A DNA stretch of 13,395 bases from Methanocellales archaeon (GTDB taxonomy: Archaea; Halobacteriota; UBA148): contig JAAEEL010000083.1 of the NCBI GenBank assembly GCA_013415795.1, positions 1 through 13,395 of the forward strand, in the 5' to 3' direction. Of this stretch, positions 1-6,831 are shown piece by piece. A program made the position numbers and the translations under genes. A model generated the notes under the pieces. The model was not told where the DNA came from, made no database searches, and worked only from the letters and a program-made list of their open reading frames with translations. Each line of letters begins with the position of its first letter. The first letter of the stretch is position 1.

Positions 1-1102
1 ATGTTACTATTGTCAAAACATCCTCATCTTTTAATTTGTGTTCCAAACCAACCTTTTGACCGTCATGTTTTGCGGAAGGACCCCAAACCAATGAATATCT
101 AAATCTTCTCCGAAAGTCACGATGAAGTTTTTTACAAACACTCTCTACCGTGTCACCTTCTCTCAATATCAAAGGTTCATCATAATCAGCATCCTCCCCA
201 CTGGGTTTCATGTATATCCGAATTAGCTTCAGTCGAGAAAATATATCTTCTCTTAGTTTATCCAAGCCATCACCATTTTTAGCAGATATTGTTAATACAT
301 CCAGACATTTCGCCCTTATTTTTTTTATAGTTTCATCCAAAATTTCTTTAGTTACAATGTCTTTTTTATTTACAACGACCACAGCTTGCACATATGCCCT
401 GTTTTTAGAGAACGAATCTATCAGTTGGTCCTCAGATATATCCTCACGTATAATGATGTCTGCATTCGTCACAAACTCGGAGGCAATCGATTTTATTATG
501 TCTTCATTTAAATATGTAAGTATAGTTGTAGAATTTACTTTAATTCCGCCGCTATCTTTTCTTGTAGTAAAAACACCCGGGATATTTTGATTTAACCGCA
601 AACCGGCATCATATAATTCTTTCTCAATTATTTCAAGATGTCCTAAGTAATTCACATCAACCATTAACAATAACAAATCAACATTTCGAATAGCAGACAA
701 AATCTCCTTTCCTCGCCCTCTACCTTTTGATGCGCCTGTAATAAGGCCAGGTAAATCTAAAAACTGAATATCTGCCCCTTTATATTTCATTACACCCGGC
801 ATTGCTTCCAATGTGGTGAAATCATAATCGCCTATTTTACTAGAAGCTCCAGTTAATTGATTTAAAAGAGTGCTTTTGCCAGTGTTTGGAAAACCCACAA
901 TTCCTACGGTTGCGTCACCAGCTTTCTTAATCGAAAATCCTTTACCTTTAGAACCTTTGCTTTTTGTTTTTTCAGCTTCTTCCTTAAGTCTTGCAATTTT
1001 CGATTTTAGCTTGCCTATATGGTGTTCAGTAGCCTTATTCTTCTGCGTCTTGAAAATTTCATCTTCTATTGCTCTGATCTTTTGCTCTATCTCGGAATCC
1101 AT
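1..1102 (-). CDS. DRG-family (Obg-related) GTP-binding protein, 3' end cut by window edge
   Basis: This is a cytoplasmic GTPase of the DRG group within the OBG family, generally linked to ribosomes and translation. I translated 367 residues without a stop. The N-terminus (about 1-60) is charged and predicted helical. The G domain shows G1 GFPNTGKST (70-78), G3 DLPG (116-119), G4 NKKD (245-248) and G5 SAK (273-275). A TGS domain fills about 297-367. Archaeal DRG proteins are about 370 residues, so probably only a few codons lie beyond the left edge. The ATG at 1102 fits the family's usual N-terminus. There is no clear Shine-Dalgarno, and an A/T box at 1135-1143 suggests a leader of only about 10 nt. 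The gene is divergent from the RDD protein. The family call is secure, but the exact cellular role of archaeal DRG is not known. Confidence 0.93.
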   Translation of the reverse strand, partial: MDSEIEQKIRAIEDEIFKTQKNKATEHHIGKLKSKIARLKEEAEKTKSKGSKGKGFSIKKAGDATVGIVGFPNTGKSTLLNQLTGASSKIGDYDFTTLEAMPGVMKYKGADIQFLDLPGLITGASKGRGRGKEILSAIRNVDLLLLMVDVNYLGHLEIIEKELYDAGLRLNQNIPGVFTTRKDSGGIKVNSTTILTYLNEDIIKSIASEFVTNADIIIREDISEDQLIDSFSKNRAYVQAVVVVNKKDIVTKEILDETIKKIRAKCLDVLTISAKNGDGLDKLREDIFSRLKLIRIYMKPSGEDADYDEPLILREGDTVESVCKKLHRDFRRRFRYSLVWGPSAKHDGQKVGLEHKLKDEDVLTIVT

Positions 1103-1134
1103 GATTATTATCCATTGCGAATATACGTTTGCAG

Positions 1135-1143
1135 TATAAAAAA
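1135..1143 (-). promoter_or_regulatory. TATA-like box for the DRG GTPase gene
   Basis: On the minus strand this reads TTTTTATAC. It lies about 33-41 nt upstream of the ATG at 1102, which would place transcription start near 1113 and give a very short leader. This matches the weak Shine-Dalgarno of the gene. It is inferred from spacing and composition only. Confidence 0.4.
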
Positions 1144-1179
1144 AGTATCATATAACCATGTAATCTACTTTGGGAATTA

Positions 1180-1187
1180 TTTAAATA
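1180..1187 (+). promoter_or_regulatory. TATA-like box for the RDD protein gene
   Basis: TTTAAATA on the plus strand is centred about 26 nt upstream of a predicted start near 1210. The ATG at 1230 and its GGTGAG ribosome site (1221-1226) would both lie inside the transcript. The upstream in-frame GTG at 1194 would not, which supports the ATG. Confidence 0.45.
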
Positions 1188-1229
1188 AAAAGAGTGAAAA
1201 TTAAATTATTTGCAGAAAAAGGTGAGAAA

Positions 1230-1676
1230 ATGGAGACGCTAACTTTGGCTAAGTGGGGAAATAGATTCTGGGCTTGGGTTGTTGATATCCTGTTGGTGAG
1301 CGCTTTTTCAAACATCGTTACAAATTCTTTAGGATTTACTTGGGACTTTGACCCTATTAGCATGGAAAGTTTTGGATTTAGTGGGGTATTGCTTTTTGCC
1401 TATTGGACTTTGTTTGAGGGATATGGGGGTCAATCTGTAGGAAAAATGGCATTGAATCTAAAAGTTACAGATCGAAAAGGGGAGAAGATAGATTTCGGAA
1501 TTGCCGCCTTAGAAAGTTTTGGCAAGGCATTCATCCTGCCATTGGATTGTCTCATAGGCTGGTTTGCTATGCCCAATAGCAAACTACGTCTCTTTAACAG
1601 GATTTCCAATACCATCGTTATTAGAGCAGCATATGAAGAACCCGAAGGAATAAAGTACGTCAAAGAAAAGGAATAG
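1230..1676 (+). CDS. RDD-family integral membrane protein
   Basis: This is a 148-residue small membrane protein of the RDD family (PF06271 type). Members are widespread, and their function is mostly unknown; some have been linked to ion transport. What shows the family: an N-terminal segment with R12 and D19 in the first hydrophobic helix (about 13-32), a second hydrophobic segment (about 50-63), then the typical GQSVGKMALNLKV stretch (67-79), a third hydrophobic stretch (about 91-113) and a late RLFNRISNTIVI motif (120-131). I chose the ATG at 1230 because GGTGAG lies just upstream and because the GTG at 1194 adds a lysine-rich extension unlike the family. It is a single-gene unit with no obvious partner. 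No specific substrate can be named. Confidence 0.82.
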   Translation: METLTLAKWGNRFWAWVVDILLVSAFSNIVTNSLGFTWDFDPISMESFGFSGVLLFAYWTLFEGYGGQSVGKMALNLKVTDRKGEKIDFGIAALESFGKAFILPLDCLIGWFAMPNSKLRLFNRISNTIVIRAAYEEPEGIKYVKEKE

Positions 1677-1746
1677 GATACTGTTAACTTATTTAGTATA
1701 AATAAACGTTTCAGTTGAAAACAGTAGTTGTACGAGTAAAAATTGA

Positions 1747-2009
1747 TTTTCAATCTGTTTATACTCATTCCGAAAAAACGACCTCATAGAATCGATTGTA
1801 AGCGATTCCAAGAGTTTCAAGGCAATGATTAGAAATTATGAGGCAACAATTCTAACATATTGCATGGCATTAAGCTGTTAGATGCACTTTATAAAACTTT
1901 TCCGAACTTACCAAATATGAAATATATCCCACTAAAGAATAAAATAATCATTCCTAATAGGAAAAACATAACGGCAGCGCAGATGGATCTTCTTTATTAC
2001 AAAAAATAA
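1747..2009 (+). pseudogene. possible decayed coding sequence in an otherwise gene-free stretch
   Basis: Positions 1677-2042 hold no intact gene. Two open stretches in different plus-strand frames overlap. Positions 1747-1881 read a peptide containing SKSFKAMIRNYEAT, and 1842-2009 read one containing LLDALYKTFPNLPNMKY and ending in KK-stop. Neither has a convincing start codon with a ribosome site. Both have protein-like composition, and one frameshift near 1842-1880 would join them. This may be the C-terminal remains of a gene, possibly of a mobile element, but I do not recognise a family. Chance open frames in AT-rich DNA are the alternative. Confidence 0.2.
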
Positions 2010-2012
2010 AAT
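2001..2012 (-). terminator. T-rich termination stretch after the DUF447 gene
   Basis: About 30 nt past the DUF447 stop, the minus strand reads a T-run interrupted by one A (TTTTATTTTTT). Archaeal transcription often ends at such U-rich tracts without a strong hairpin. The call is based on position and composition only. Confidence 0.3.
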
Positions 2013-2042
2013 CCATACGAAATGATATTGTTAATCGTAATC

Positions 2043-2609
2043 CTACTTGTCTATTCCTAAGAACTCCTTTAATTTGCACATCGCCTCTTTTTCACGCTCT
2101 CCACCACATTTTATCACGATCTCCTCACAGTGTTCGATCCACCGAAGATACTTTTGGTCTTTCATGGCCAGATATCGCGTGGCATATATGGTTGCCTCGA
2201 TTAAAGCGTTGAAACCCCGATTTACAGGCTGTATGGGCCTTTTTAAGACCTTTTTTTTCAGAGGTCGTAGGTTCAAAGTGGCGCACTGTGGACTATCTTC
2301 TATAATGCACTCAAATAAAACCCATGCCTTTGCAGACTTCAGCGCTGGGTATCCTTCCTCCATTCGAATCTCATCCAGAGGTATTTTCATAAGTGCAGAC
2401 AACACGAATAGCAGTGGGTCATCCACTATATTTGCGACCATTTTTTTCGTGGCCTTAATGTTGGCATAGGTTTGAGTGTTTGTATATACTCGAGCTGAAA
2501 GGTTGCCATCAGAGATTATCCCGATGGGCGCAGCGTTCGGCTCTCCAGATTCGGATAGCGTGGTTGCTATTACCTCAGATATGCCTCGGAATTCAAACTC
2601 CTTCATCAT
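2043..2609 (-). CDS. DUF447 family protein (FMN-binding split-barrel fold)
   Basis: This protein of 188 residues belongs to the DUF447 family (PF04289), known mainly from archaea and from bacteria carrying tetrahydromethanopterin genes. Structures of family members show a flavin-reductase-like split barrel with FMN, but no reaction has been assigned that I know of. Visible marks are the N-terminal GISEVIATT...GEPNAAPIGI stretch, typical of the split-barrel start, then a segment around TNTQTYANIKAT and a helical C-terminal half rich in Lys and Glu. The gene follows the CitG-like gene with a TGATG overlap. A strong ribosome site, TAGGAGGA (2621-2628), lies inside that upstream gene. The GTG at 2612 and the ATG at 2606 are alternative starts. 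The coupling suggests that both proteins act in one pathway. Confidence 0.85.
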   Translation of the reverse strand: MMKEFEFRGISEVIATTLSESGEPNAAPIGIISDGNLSARVYTNTQTYANIKATKKMVANIVDDPLLFVLSALMKIPLDEIRMEEGYPALKSAKAWVLFECIIEDSPQCATLNLRPLKKKVLKRPIQPVNRGFNALIEATIYATRYLAMKDQKYLRWIEHCEEIVIKCGGEREKEAMCKLKEFLGIDK

Positions 2610-3445
2610 CACGGTTTCACTCCTCCTAGAAGAGCTACGAATAATGACCCAATCACTATATCAGCAGTGGACCCAGGGTTAACTCTTTCTAGGATCAACT
2701 CCTCATCGAAATCTCGTATTGCATCAAGGTCCCAATTTTTTATAAGCCGAGAAGCTTTTTCAGAGACTTGCATTGCCTTTTCCGTTCCAAACTTGCTCTG
2801 GACCAGAGTATCTGGTCTCTCTGAGAGCAATTTCAAATATGTGAATATGATCGCATCGTTCACACTCATCTTGCCCAACTTCCCTTCTAGAACAGATGCA
2901 CCCCTAAACGTCCTCAGAAAGCCACCGATCCATTCATGAGATATCGCATCATATTTGGAAGAGATTTTCATGAGATCATATAACGTCAATTCCCTTCTTT
3001 TAATCTCGTTGACCGAATTGGGATCATCTATGCTCAGTTCTTTTACAGAGCCTACACGTACGTCAATGCGTTGAAATGCCTTGTAGAGCTCGACGGCATC
3101 CTCTACAGAAGTATCTTGCACGACACTTGTTACGCTTTTGACATCATCGTTTCCAGCCGCCATCACGAGGGGTGCCAAAAGTAGGAATGCGCCAAAATGG
3201 GTGTTACCCCCGCTCTGCCATCTGGCGCTCTCTTCGACCAACTCTCTGATTGAATATCCAACGTCCTTTTTAGCTATGGCAACTCTCTCAAATATTGGAC
3301 CTGCACTTATAGCAGATGCCAGAAAATGCTCATACTTAGTATCATCAAAATCATGATCTCGGTCTACGTTCCCAGGCTTTGGAGTGGCAGAAACTTCTAA
3401 AAGCATTGCGAGTTGTGCGCATCGTGCGATGTAAGTAGAATTCAT
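2609..3445 (-). CDS. CitG-like triphosphoribosyl-dephospho-CoA synthase family protein
   Basis: This protein of 278 residues is related to CitG. In citrate lyase producers, CitG joins ATP to dephospho-CoA through an alpha-phosphoribosyl link with loss of adenine. Family marks are TPKPGNVDRDHDF (21-33), a start typical of these enzymes, and SGGNTHFGAFLLLAPL (78-93), corresponding to the conserved Asn-Thr-His/Gly block. No citrate lyase gene is nearby, and archaeal members are usually far from one, so the substrate is probably something else. Its partner by overlap is DUF447, and both families recur with tetrahydromethanopterin genes. This makes a cofactor-synthesis role plausible, but that is inference. 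The ATG at 3445 has no Shine-Dalgarno, so a leaderless transcript is possible. The family call is good and the function is open. Confidence 0.83.
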   Translation of the reverse strand: MNSTYIARCAQLAMLLEVSATPKPGNVDRDHDFDDTKYEHFLASAISAGPIFERVAIAKKDVGYSIRELVEESARWQSGGNTHFGAFLLLAPLVMAAGNDDVKSVTSVVQDTSVEDAVELYKAFQRIDVRVGSVKELSIDDPNSVNEIKRRELTLYDLMKISSKYDAISHEWIGGFLRTFRGASVLEGKLGKMSVNDAIIFTYLKLLSERPDTLVQSKFGTEKAMQVSEKASRLIKNWDLDAIRDFDEELILERVNPGSTADIVIGSLFVALLGGVKP

Positions 3446-3730
3446 ATTTATGTCCGATTTTTAATAGTAATTTCAAATCACAAATATCTTGCGTAAATAC
3501 CTATCTAATGCGAAAATAGTTGTCAAATGTATAGGTACAAAAATAGTAAAGAGGGTGAAGATTAAAAAAGAAATTGATTAAAATAAGGTATATATTCTTT
3601 GGTTGTTCATGGATTGGCTAAGGATTGATATATTTGAATTACTGAATTTAGAAATTTTTCTTATGCGGAACCTTTGAAACTCACTCTAATTGTCGTCCCT
3701 TTGATAGATATTCAGACTTAATTTGATTGA
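3446..3730. other. gene-free AT-rich spacer
   Basis: This 285-base spacer lies between the CitG-like gene and the small membrane protein gene. The only open stretch is a 22-codon one at 3609-3677 without a ribosome site. There is no hairpin with a T-run, no repeat array and no RNA gene that I can recognise. It probably holds the upstream control region of the CitG-like gene, but no clear TATA box sits at the expected distance. Confidence 0.4.
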
Positions 3731-4069
3731 TTAGACCATACTTTCAACACTTAACACGATTAAAGCAACTATAATAATCGAGGAATAAGCATATCTTACA
3801 ATAGAATATGGTCTCGATAATGACCCTTTCAGTTCACTTGGAAGAAATTCGATAATGCTAAAAATAAATCCAATAGTGAGGTATATGGCTAAAAGGGGAT
3901 GAATCGACGGCAAATAATAAAAGTACAAATTAGCTGCCATAACATTGGAGAATGTTGCTACTCTGCCTACAAGCTTCCTTTCCACTATCCAGCCAATAAG
4001 AATCAAAGCACATGGTGCAATAAGGTGAATAACTGTTGTAGGTAACATTTTAAAGAGCATCAATTCCAT
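3731..4069 (-). CDS. small four-helix membrane protein of unknown function
   Basis: I do not recognise this 112-residue protein. It is strongly hydrophobic. Likely membrane segments are about 10-28, 39-55, 57-76 and 90-109, separated by short loops. One loop is basic (ERKLVGR) and another holds SELKGSLSRP. There is no cysteine cluster and no known active-site motif. It is very likely real: the ATG at 4069 is preceded by GGGGTGAT (4073-4080), a good match to the 16S rRNA 3' end. An A/T box lies at 4101-4109. It appears to be transcribed alone, after the RibL terminator. Calling it a hypothetical membrane protein is as far as the sequence goes. Confidence 0.62.
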   Translation of the reverse strand: MELMLFKMLPTTVIHLIAPCALILIGWIVERKLVGRVATFSNVMAANLYFYYLPSIHPLLAIYLTIGFIFSIIEFLPSELKGSLSRPYSIVRYAYSSIIIVALIVLSVESMV

Positions 4070-4100
4070 ATTATCACCCCTTCAAGATAGTTTTCCCGAC

Positions 4101-4109
4101 TTTATATTT
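4101..4109 (-). promoter_or_regulatory. TATA-like box for the small membrane protein gene
   Basis: On the minus strand this reads AAATATAAA, preceded by a purine-rich stretch resembling a BRE. Transcription would start near 4079, which leaves a very short leader overlapping the ribosome site. The spacing is slightly tight, so confidence is low. Confidence 0.3.
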
Positions 4110-4166
4110 CACCTTATTAACTACATAGTTGAAATATCTTCTTGATCTTTCTGCTTTTTTATTTAT

Positions 4167-4186
4167 GGAAAAAACCTTGATAGGTT
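4167..4186 (-). terminator. hairpin plus T-run downstream of ribL
   Basis: On the minus strand, AACCT (from 4186), a 4-nt loop and AGGTT (to 4173) form a 5-bp stem that runs straight into a run of T residues (to 4169). It lies about 25 nt past the RibL stop and would end the aIF5A-to-RibL operon. Confidence 0.5.
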
Positions 4187-4211
4187 GAAGAAAAGCACGA
4201 TGAATTATCGA

Positions 4212-4649
4212 TTAATGAGACTCCTTATCCTTCCTTATGCTCTTGGTGATCTGTTCCACGATATTACTACAACTACATAGCTTGCCTGGATGAGACTCTT
4301 TTATGCGAACTACTTTTGCTTCTAAGCCCCTTTTATGCAACTGGCTCAACAACTCGTCGACATCAAAGCATTGGTCATATCCAAGAGCTATAATATCCGG
4401 TTTAATCTCATACAACGGCTCAAAGATATCCCTTTCGCTACCTAGGATAGCCCTATCGACTATGCTTAGCGATTGGACTATCTCAAGCCTCTGTTGTTCT
4501 GGAATAGCTGGTTCTCTTTTATGCTTTATCATTTTGTCTCGAGCTACTATGACAATTAGTTCATCTCCCAATTTTTTAGCACACCTAAGATATGTCAGGT
4601 GGCCAGGATGGAGTATCTCAAAAGTTCCTGTTGCAAGCACTCTTACCAT
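4212..4649 (-). CDS. ribL: FAD synthetase RibL (archaeal nucleotidyltransferase)
   Basis: RibL transfers AMP (or CMP) from the nucleoside triphosphate to FMN, making FAD in the cytoplasm. The 145-residue protein is a single nucleotidyltransferase domain of the usual archaeal size. It shows the N-terminal GTFEILHPGH block with the catalytic HPGH motif at 14-17, and IVARDK at 34-39. It also shows IPEQQRLEIV, DRAILGS and PDIIALGYDQ, all typical of the M. jannaschii RibL group. C125 and C127 near the C-terminus match the paired cysteines reported as important for the M. jannaschii enzyme. The first motif has Glu where most homologues have Asp (GTFD). The ATG at 4649 overlaps the stop of the JAMM gene (TGATG) and has AAGGAGGA at 4653-4660. 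An ATG one codon earlier (4652) is too close to that site. It is the last gene of the operon. Confidence 0.88.
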   Translation of the reverse strand: MVRVLATGTFEILHPGHLTYLRCAKKLGDELIVIVARDKMIKHKREPAIPEQQRLEIVQSLSIVDRAILGSERDIFEPLYEIKPDIIALGYDQCFDVDELLSQLHKRGLEAKVVRIKESHPGKLCSCSNIVEQITKSIRKDKESH

Positions 4650-5050
4650 CATTCCTCCTTAAATTCGACGTCTAAAACTGGCAAATTCCTGACATGTCCG
4701 GATGCATCGTAACAGGTCCAACTATTTTCATTGTAAGGATAGGCCGCTATTATGTGGTAGTCTCCGTTGCGTCCGAACATCATTAAATCCTCCTTGGACG
4801 GACGCATATCAGAAGACGGGTGGCTATGTGCTGACCCTACGCAGCGTGAGAGAGGGGGCTTCATGTGTAATTGCATGACCGCACTGGATGAAGAGGCTAT
4901 AGTACCCGGAAGAACAATTATATCGGTAATTACCCCTTCTTCAGCCCTCAACAATCCTGCAAACTCATTCGGATATGATGACTTGCTGACTTCGAGTAGG
5001 AAACGAAGCGTATCTCTCGCAATCCCCTTGGTCTTCTGATGAAAAATCAT
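4649..5050 (-). CDS. JAMM/MPN (Mov34/PAD-1) metalloprotease-family protein
   Basis: This 133-residue single-domain JAMM protein is the type that in archaea includes enzymes removing SAMP ubiquitin-like modifiers. The full JAMM zinc set is visible: E29, H75-S-H77, then seven residues, then S85-K-E-D88. It should therefore be an active zinc isopeptidase or peptidase; a Cys-processing role is the alternative. I chose the ATG at 5050 rather than the TTG at 5071 because it starts one base after the deoxyhypusine synthase stop and gives the usual short lead into the first helix. It sits between deoxyhypusine synthase and ribL, overlapping the latter. Its partner protein is not identified here, and no SAMP or E1-like gene is in the window. 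Confidence 0.87.
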   Translation of the reverse strand: MIFHQKTKGIARDTLRFLLEVSKSSYPNEFAGLLRAEEGVITDIIVLPGTIASSSSAVMQLHMKPPLSRCVGSAHSHPSSDMRPSKEDLMMFGRNGDYHIIAAYPYNENSWTCYDASGHVRNLPVLDVEFKEE

Positions 5051-5051
5051 G

Positions 5052-5975
5052 CTAATGACCCATGCGTTCAATTACTGCAGCAACAATGATGGGTAGTGAT
5101 ATTGTTGCATCTCCATAGACTGTGACCTCTCTGGCCCTCTCAGCAACCTTGCCCCAGGATTTTGCCTCGCTGAGCGTCGCCCCAGAAAGACCGCCAGCCT
5201 CTGGACTATCTGTGGTGAGCTGTATCGCATAGTCGAAACTTTTAGGAGTTACAATCATAGACTGGAGTATAAAATTCTTTGGAACCCCACCCCCTATGAA
5301 CATCGCACCTGTCTTTTTTGCATTATAACAGATATCCATGAACTCGCGCATATCCCTGAAGGTATCAACGTTTAGTTTTTGAGTTTGGGTGTATAACCAT
5401 GCCTGTAGCCCTATCGCTGAATCTGAGATAGCGGGACAAAACACAGGAACGTCTTTTTTTGCTGCAGTTCCCAGGATCGAATTCTCAACTCTCAACCCAA
5501 TTTCGGTCAACAACTCTCTTACGCCCATCTCCTTTTTGTCGATATCATCCAGGATATCCAAAATTCTATTTTCAAAAATTGTGAAATGTGTCTCCGACAA
5601 AAAGACGTCAAATATCCGGTTGATTTCTTGGTTCCTCAGTTCTACATCATCTATTTGAGAAGTTCCCTTACAATGAAATCCTCCGAAAGCTTCTATCAGG
5701 TCATGAACAAGGTTAGCGCCTGTGGTGACAAGCACATCGATATAATTTTCCTTTATCAGATCTTTGATTATTAGGCGCATTCCAGCAGGAGTCATGGCAC
5801 CAGAGAGGCCAAAGAACTTTGTGGTTTTATCTAGGATCATTGCTTCATAAATGTCAACTGCTTCGGCCAGTCTTCCCGCACCTAGGGCAGCTCCACCCAT
5901 CTCATTGACTAATTGGTTAACCGTCATGGTGGAGTTAATCTTCATATGCCTGATAGGTTGCTGTAAATCCTTCAT
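5052..5975 (-). CDS. dys: deoxyhypusine synthase
   Basis: This enzyme transfers the aminobutyl part of spermidine (or, in some archaea, handles agmatine) to one lysine of aIF5A, using NAD. The 307 residues match the usual archaeal length. Visible marks are GLSGAMTPAGMR (56-67), VTTGANLVHD (83-92), the CPAISDSAIG region (183-192), IGGGVPKN (228-235) and the C-terminal LSEAKSWGK block with the catalytic lysine at 276, followed by VYGDATISLPI. All expected active-site regions are present. The ATG at 5975 lies 1 nt after the agmatinase stop and has GGGAG 8 nt upstream. It is the third gene of an operon whose first gene encodes its protein substrate. Confidence 0.97.
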   Translation of the reverse strand: MKDLQQPIRHMKINSTMTVNQLVNEMGGAALGAGRLAEAVDIYEAMILDKTTKFFGLSGAMTPAGMRLIIKDLIKENYIDVLVTTGANLVHDLIEAFGGFHCKGTSQIDDVELRNQEINRIFDVFLSETHFTIFENRILDILDDIDKKEMGVRELLTEIGLRVENSILGTAAKKDVPVFCPAISDSAIGLQAWLYTQTQKLNVDTFRDMREFMDICYNAKKTGAMFIGGGVPKNFILQSMIVTPKSFDYAIQLTTDSPEAGGLSGATLSEAKSWGKVAERAREVTVYGDATISLPIIVAAVIERMGH

Positions 5976-5976
5976 T

Positions 5977-6831
5977 TTAACTACTCCCTTTTGCTGCTAT
6001 AAACTCCCTAATCAACTTCGCCCCTAATAAAGCGGTTTGTCCATGGTCGTAGTCTGGCGATATCTCGACCAAATCAAATCCTATGGTGTATGGGGCCAGC
6101 AATTGGATGACGTATTTGACGTCAGCAGGAATCATCCCAAATGGCTCTGGGTTTCCAACACCAGGCGCATATGCAGGATCAATTACATCTACATCTATCG
6201 ATAGGTAAATTCTATCTGTGTTTAAGTATTCAACTACATCGTGCATGACATTAGAGATACCCTCTGCTTGGATCCTGCTCACAGTGTAAAAGAGAATATC
6301 CCTCTTACTAGCAAAGTCATATTCCTCCTTGGCACCACTTCTGATTCCTATTGAAACATAATTAATATCGCCTATTTCCTCAATAATGCGTCTTGAAACA
6401 CAGGCATGACTGTGTTTATATCCTTCATACTCGTCCCTTAGATCAAGATGGGCATCCAATACTACTATGCTGATACAGTCAAACGCCTGGATGCACGGAT
6501 ATGTTAGTGAGTGCTCACCTCCCATCATTATCGGAATTTTACCGTCATTTACTATTTCACATACGGAATTTCGAATATTTTTCAACATTTCGTCAACCGA
6601 TACACTTCGTTTGATATCTCCCAGATCAAAAAAAGGTACATCACATAAATCAACATCATATTGGGCGTTATATGTTTCAAAATTATAAGATGCTTTTCTT
6701 ATCTCTGACGGGGCTCGCTTTGATCCTGACCGAAAACATGATGTCTCATCGAAAGGTGCTCCAAAAATCACGAACTTTGCATCAATATATTCAGAGTTTG
6801 CATCGGCAAAGATTTCGGCGGACAACAACAT
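5977..6831 (-). CDS. speB: agmatinase / ureohydrolase family enzyme
   Basis: Agmatinase hydrolyses agmatine to putrescine and urea with two manganese ions. The 284-residue protein has every metal ligand of the ureohydrolase family: H107 in GGEHS, D126, H128 and D130 in DAHLD, D213 and D215 in SIDVDVIDP. It also has the catalytic H142 in KHSHAC and E256 in VEISP. The start overlaps the aIF5A stop as TGATG; a GTG one codon earlier (6834) is the alternative. It sits between aIF5A and deoxyhypusine synthase. In haloarchaea a homologue acts on agmatinyl-modified aIF5A, so this one may act on that protein as well as, or instead of, free agmatine. Sequence alone cannot separate these, nor fully exclude arginase-like substrates. 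Confidence 0.9.
   Translation of the reverse strand: MLLSAEIFADANSEYIDAKFVIFGAPFDETSCFRSGSKRAPSEIRKASYNFETYNAQYDVDLCDVPFFDLGDIKRSVSVDEMLKNIRNSVCEIVNDGKIPIMMGGEHSLTYPCIQAFDCISIVVLDAHLDLRDEYEGYKHSHACVSRRIIEEIGDINYVSIGIRSGAKEEYDFASKRDILFYTVSRIQAEGISNVMHDVVEYLNTDRIYLSIDVDVIDPAYAPGVGNPEPFGMIPADVKYVIQLLAPYTIGFDLVEISPDYDHGQTALLGAKLIREFIAAKGSS

Noticed and set aside
210..590. Plus-strand open reading frame opposite the DRG gene, and similar frames opposite other genes
   Set aside because: They mirror well-supported genes on the other strand, have no family match or ribosome site, and vanish once the true genes are placed.
1194..1229. Longer N-terminus of the RDD protein from a GTG
   Set aside because: It would begin upstream of the transcription start predicted from the TATA box, adds a lysine-rich tail foreign to the family, and the ATG at 1230 has a ribosome site.
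1789..1808. GAATCG...CGATTC inverted repeat
   Set aside because: Six-bp arms with an 8-nt loop and no T-run, in a gene-free stretch. It is too weak to call a terminator or an insertion-sequence end.
3609..3677. 22-codon open stretch starting MDWLRID in the spacer
   Set aside because: It has no ribosome site and no recognisable family, and it is short enough to be chance in AT-rich DNA.
5051..5071. TTG start giving the JAMM protein seven more residues
   Set aside because: It overlaps the deoxyhypusine synthase gene by 20 nt and adds residues with no family counterpart. The ATG at 5050 fits better.
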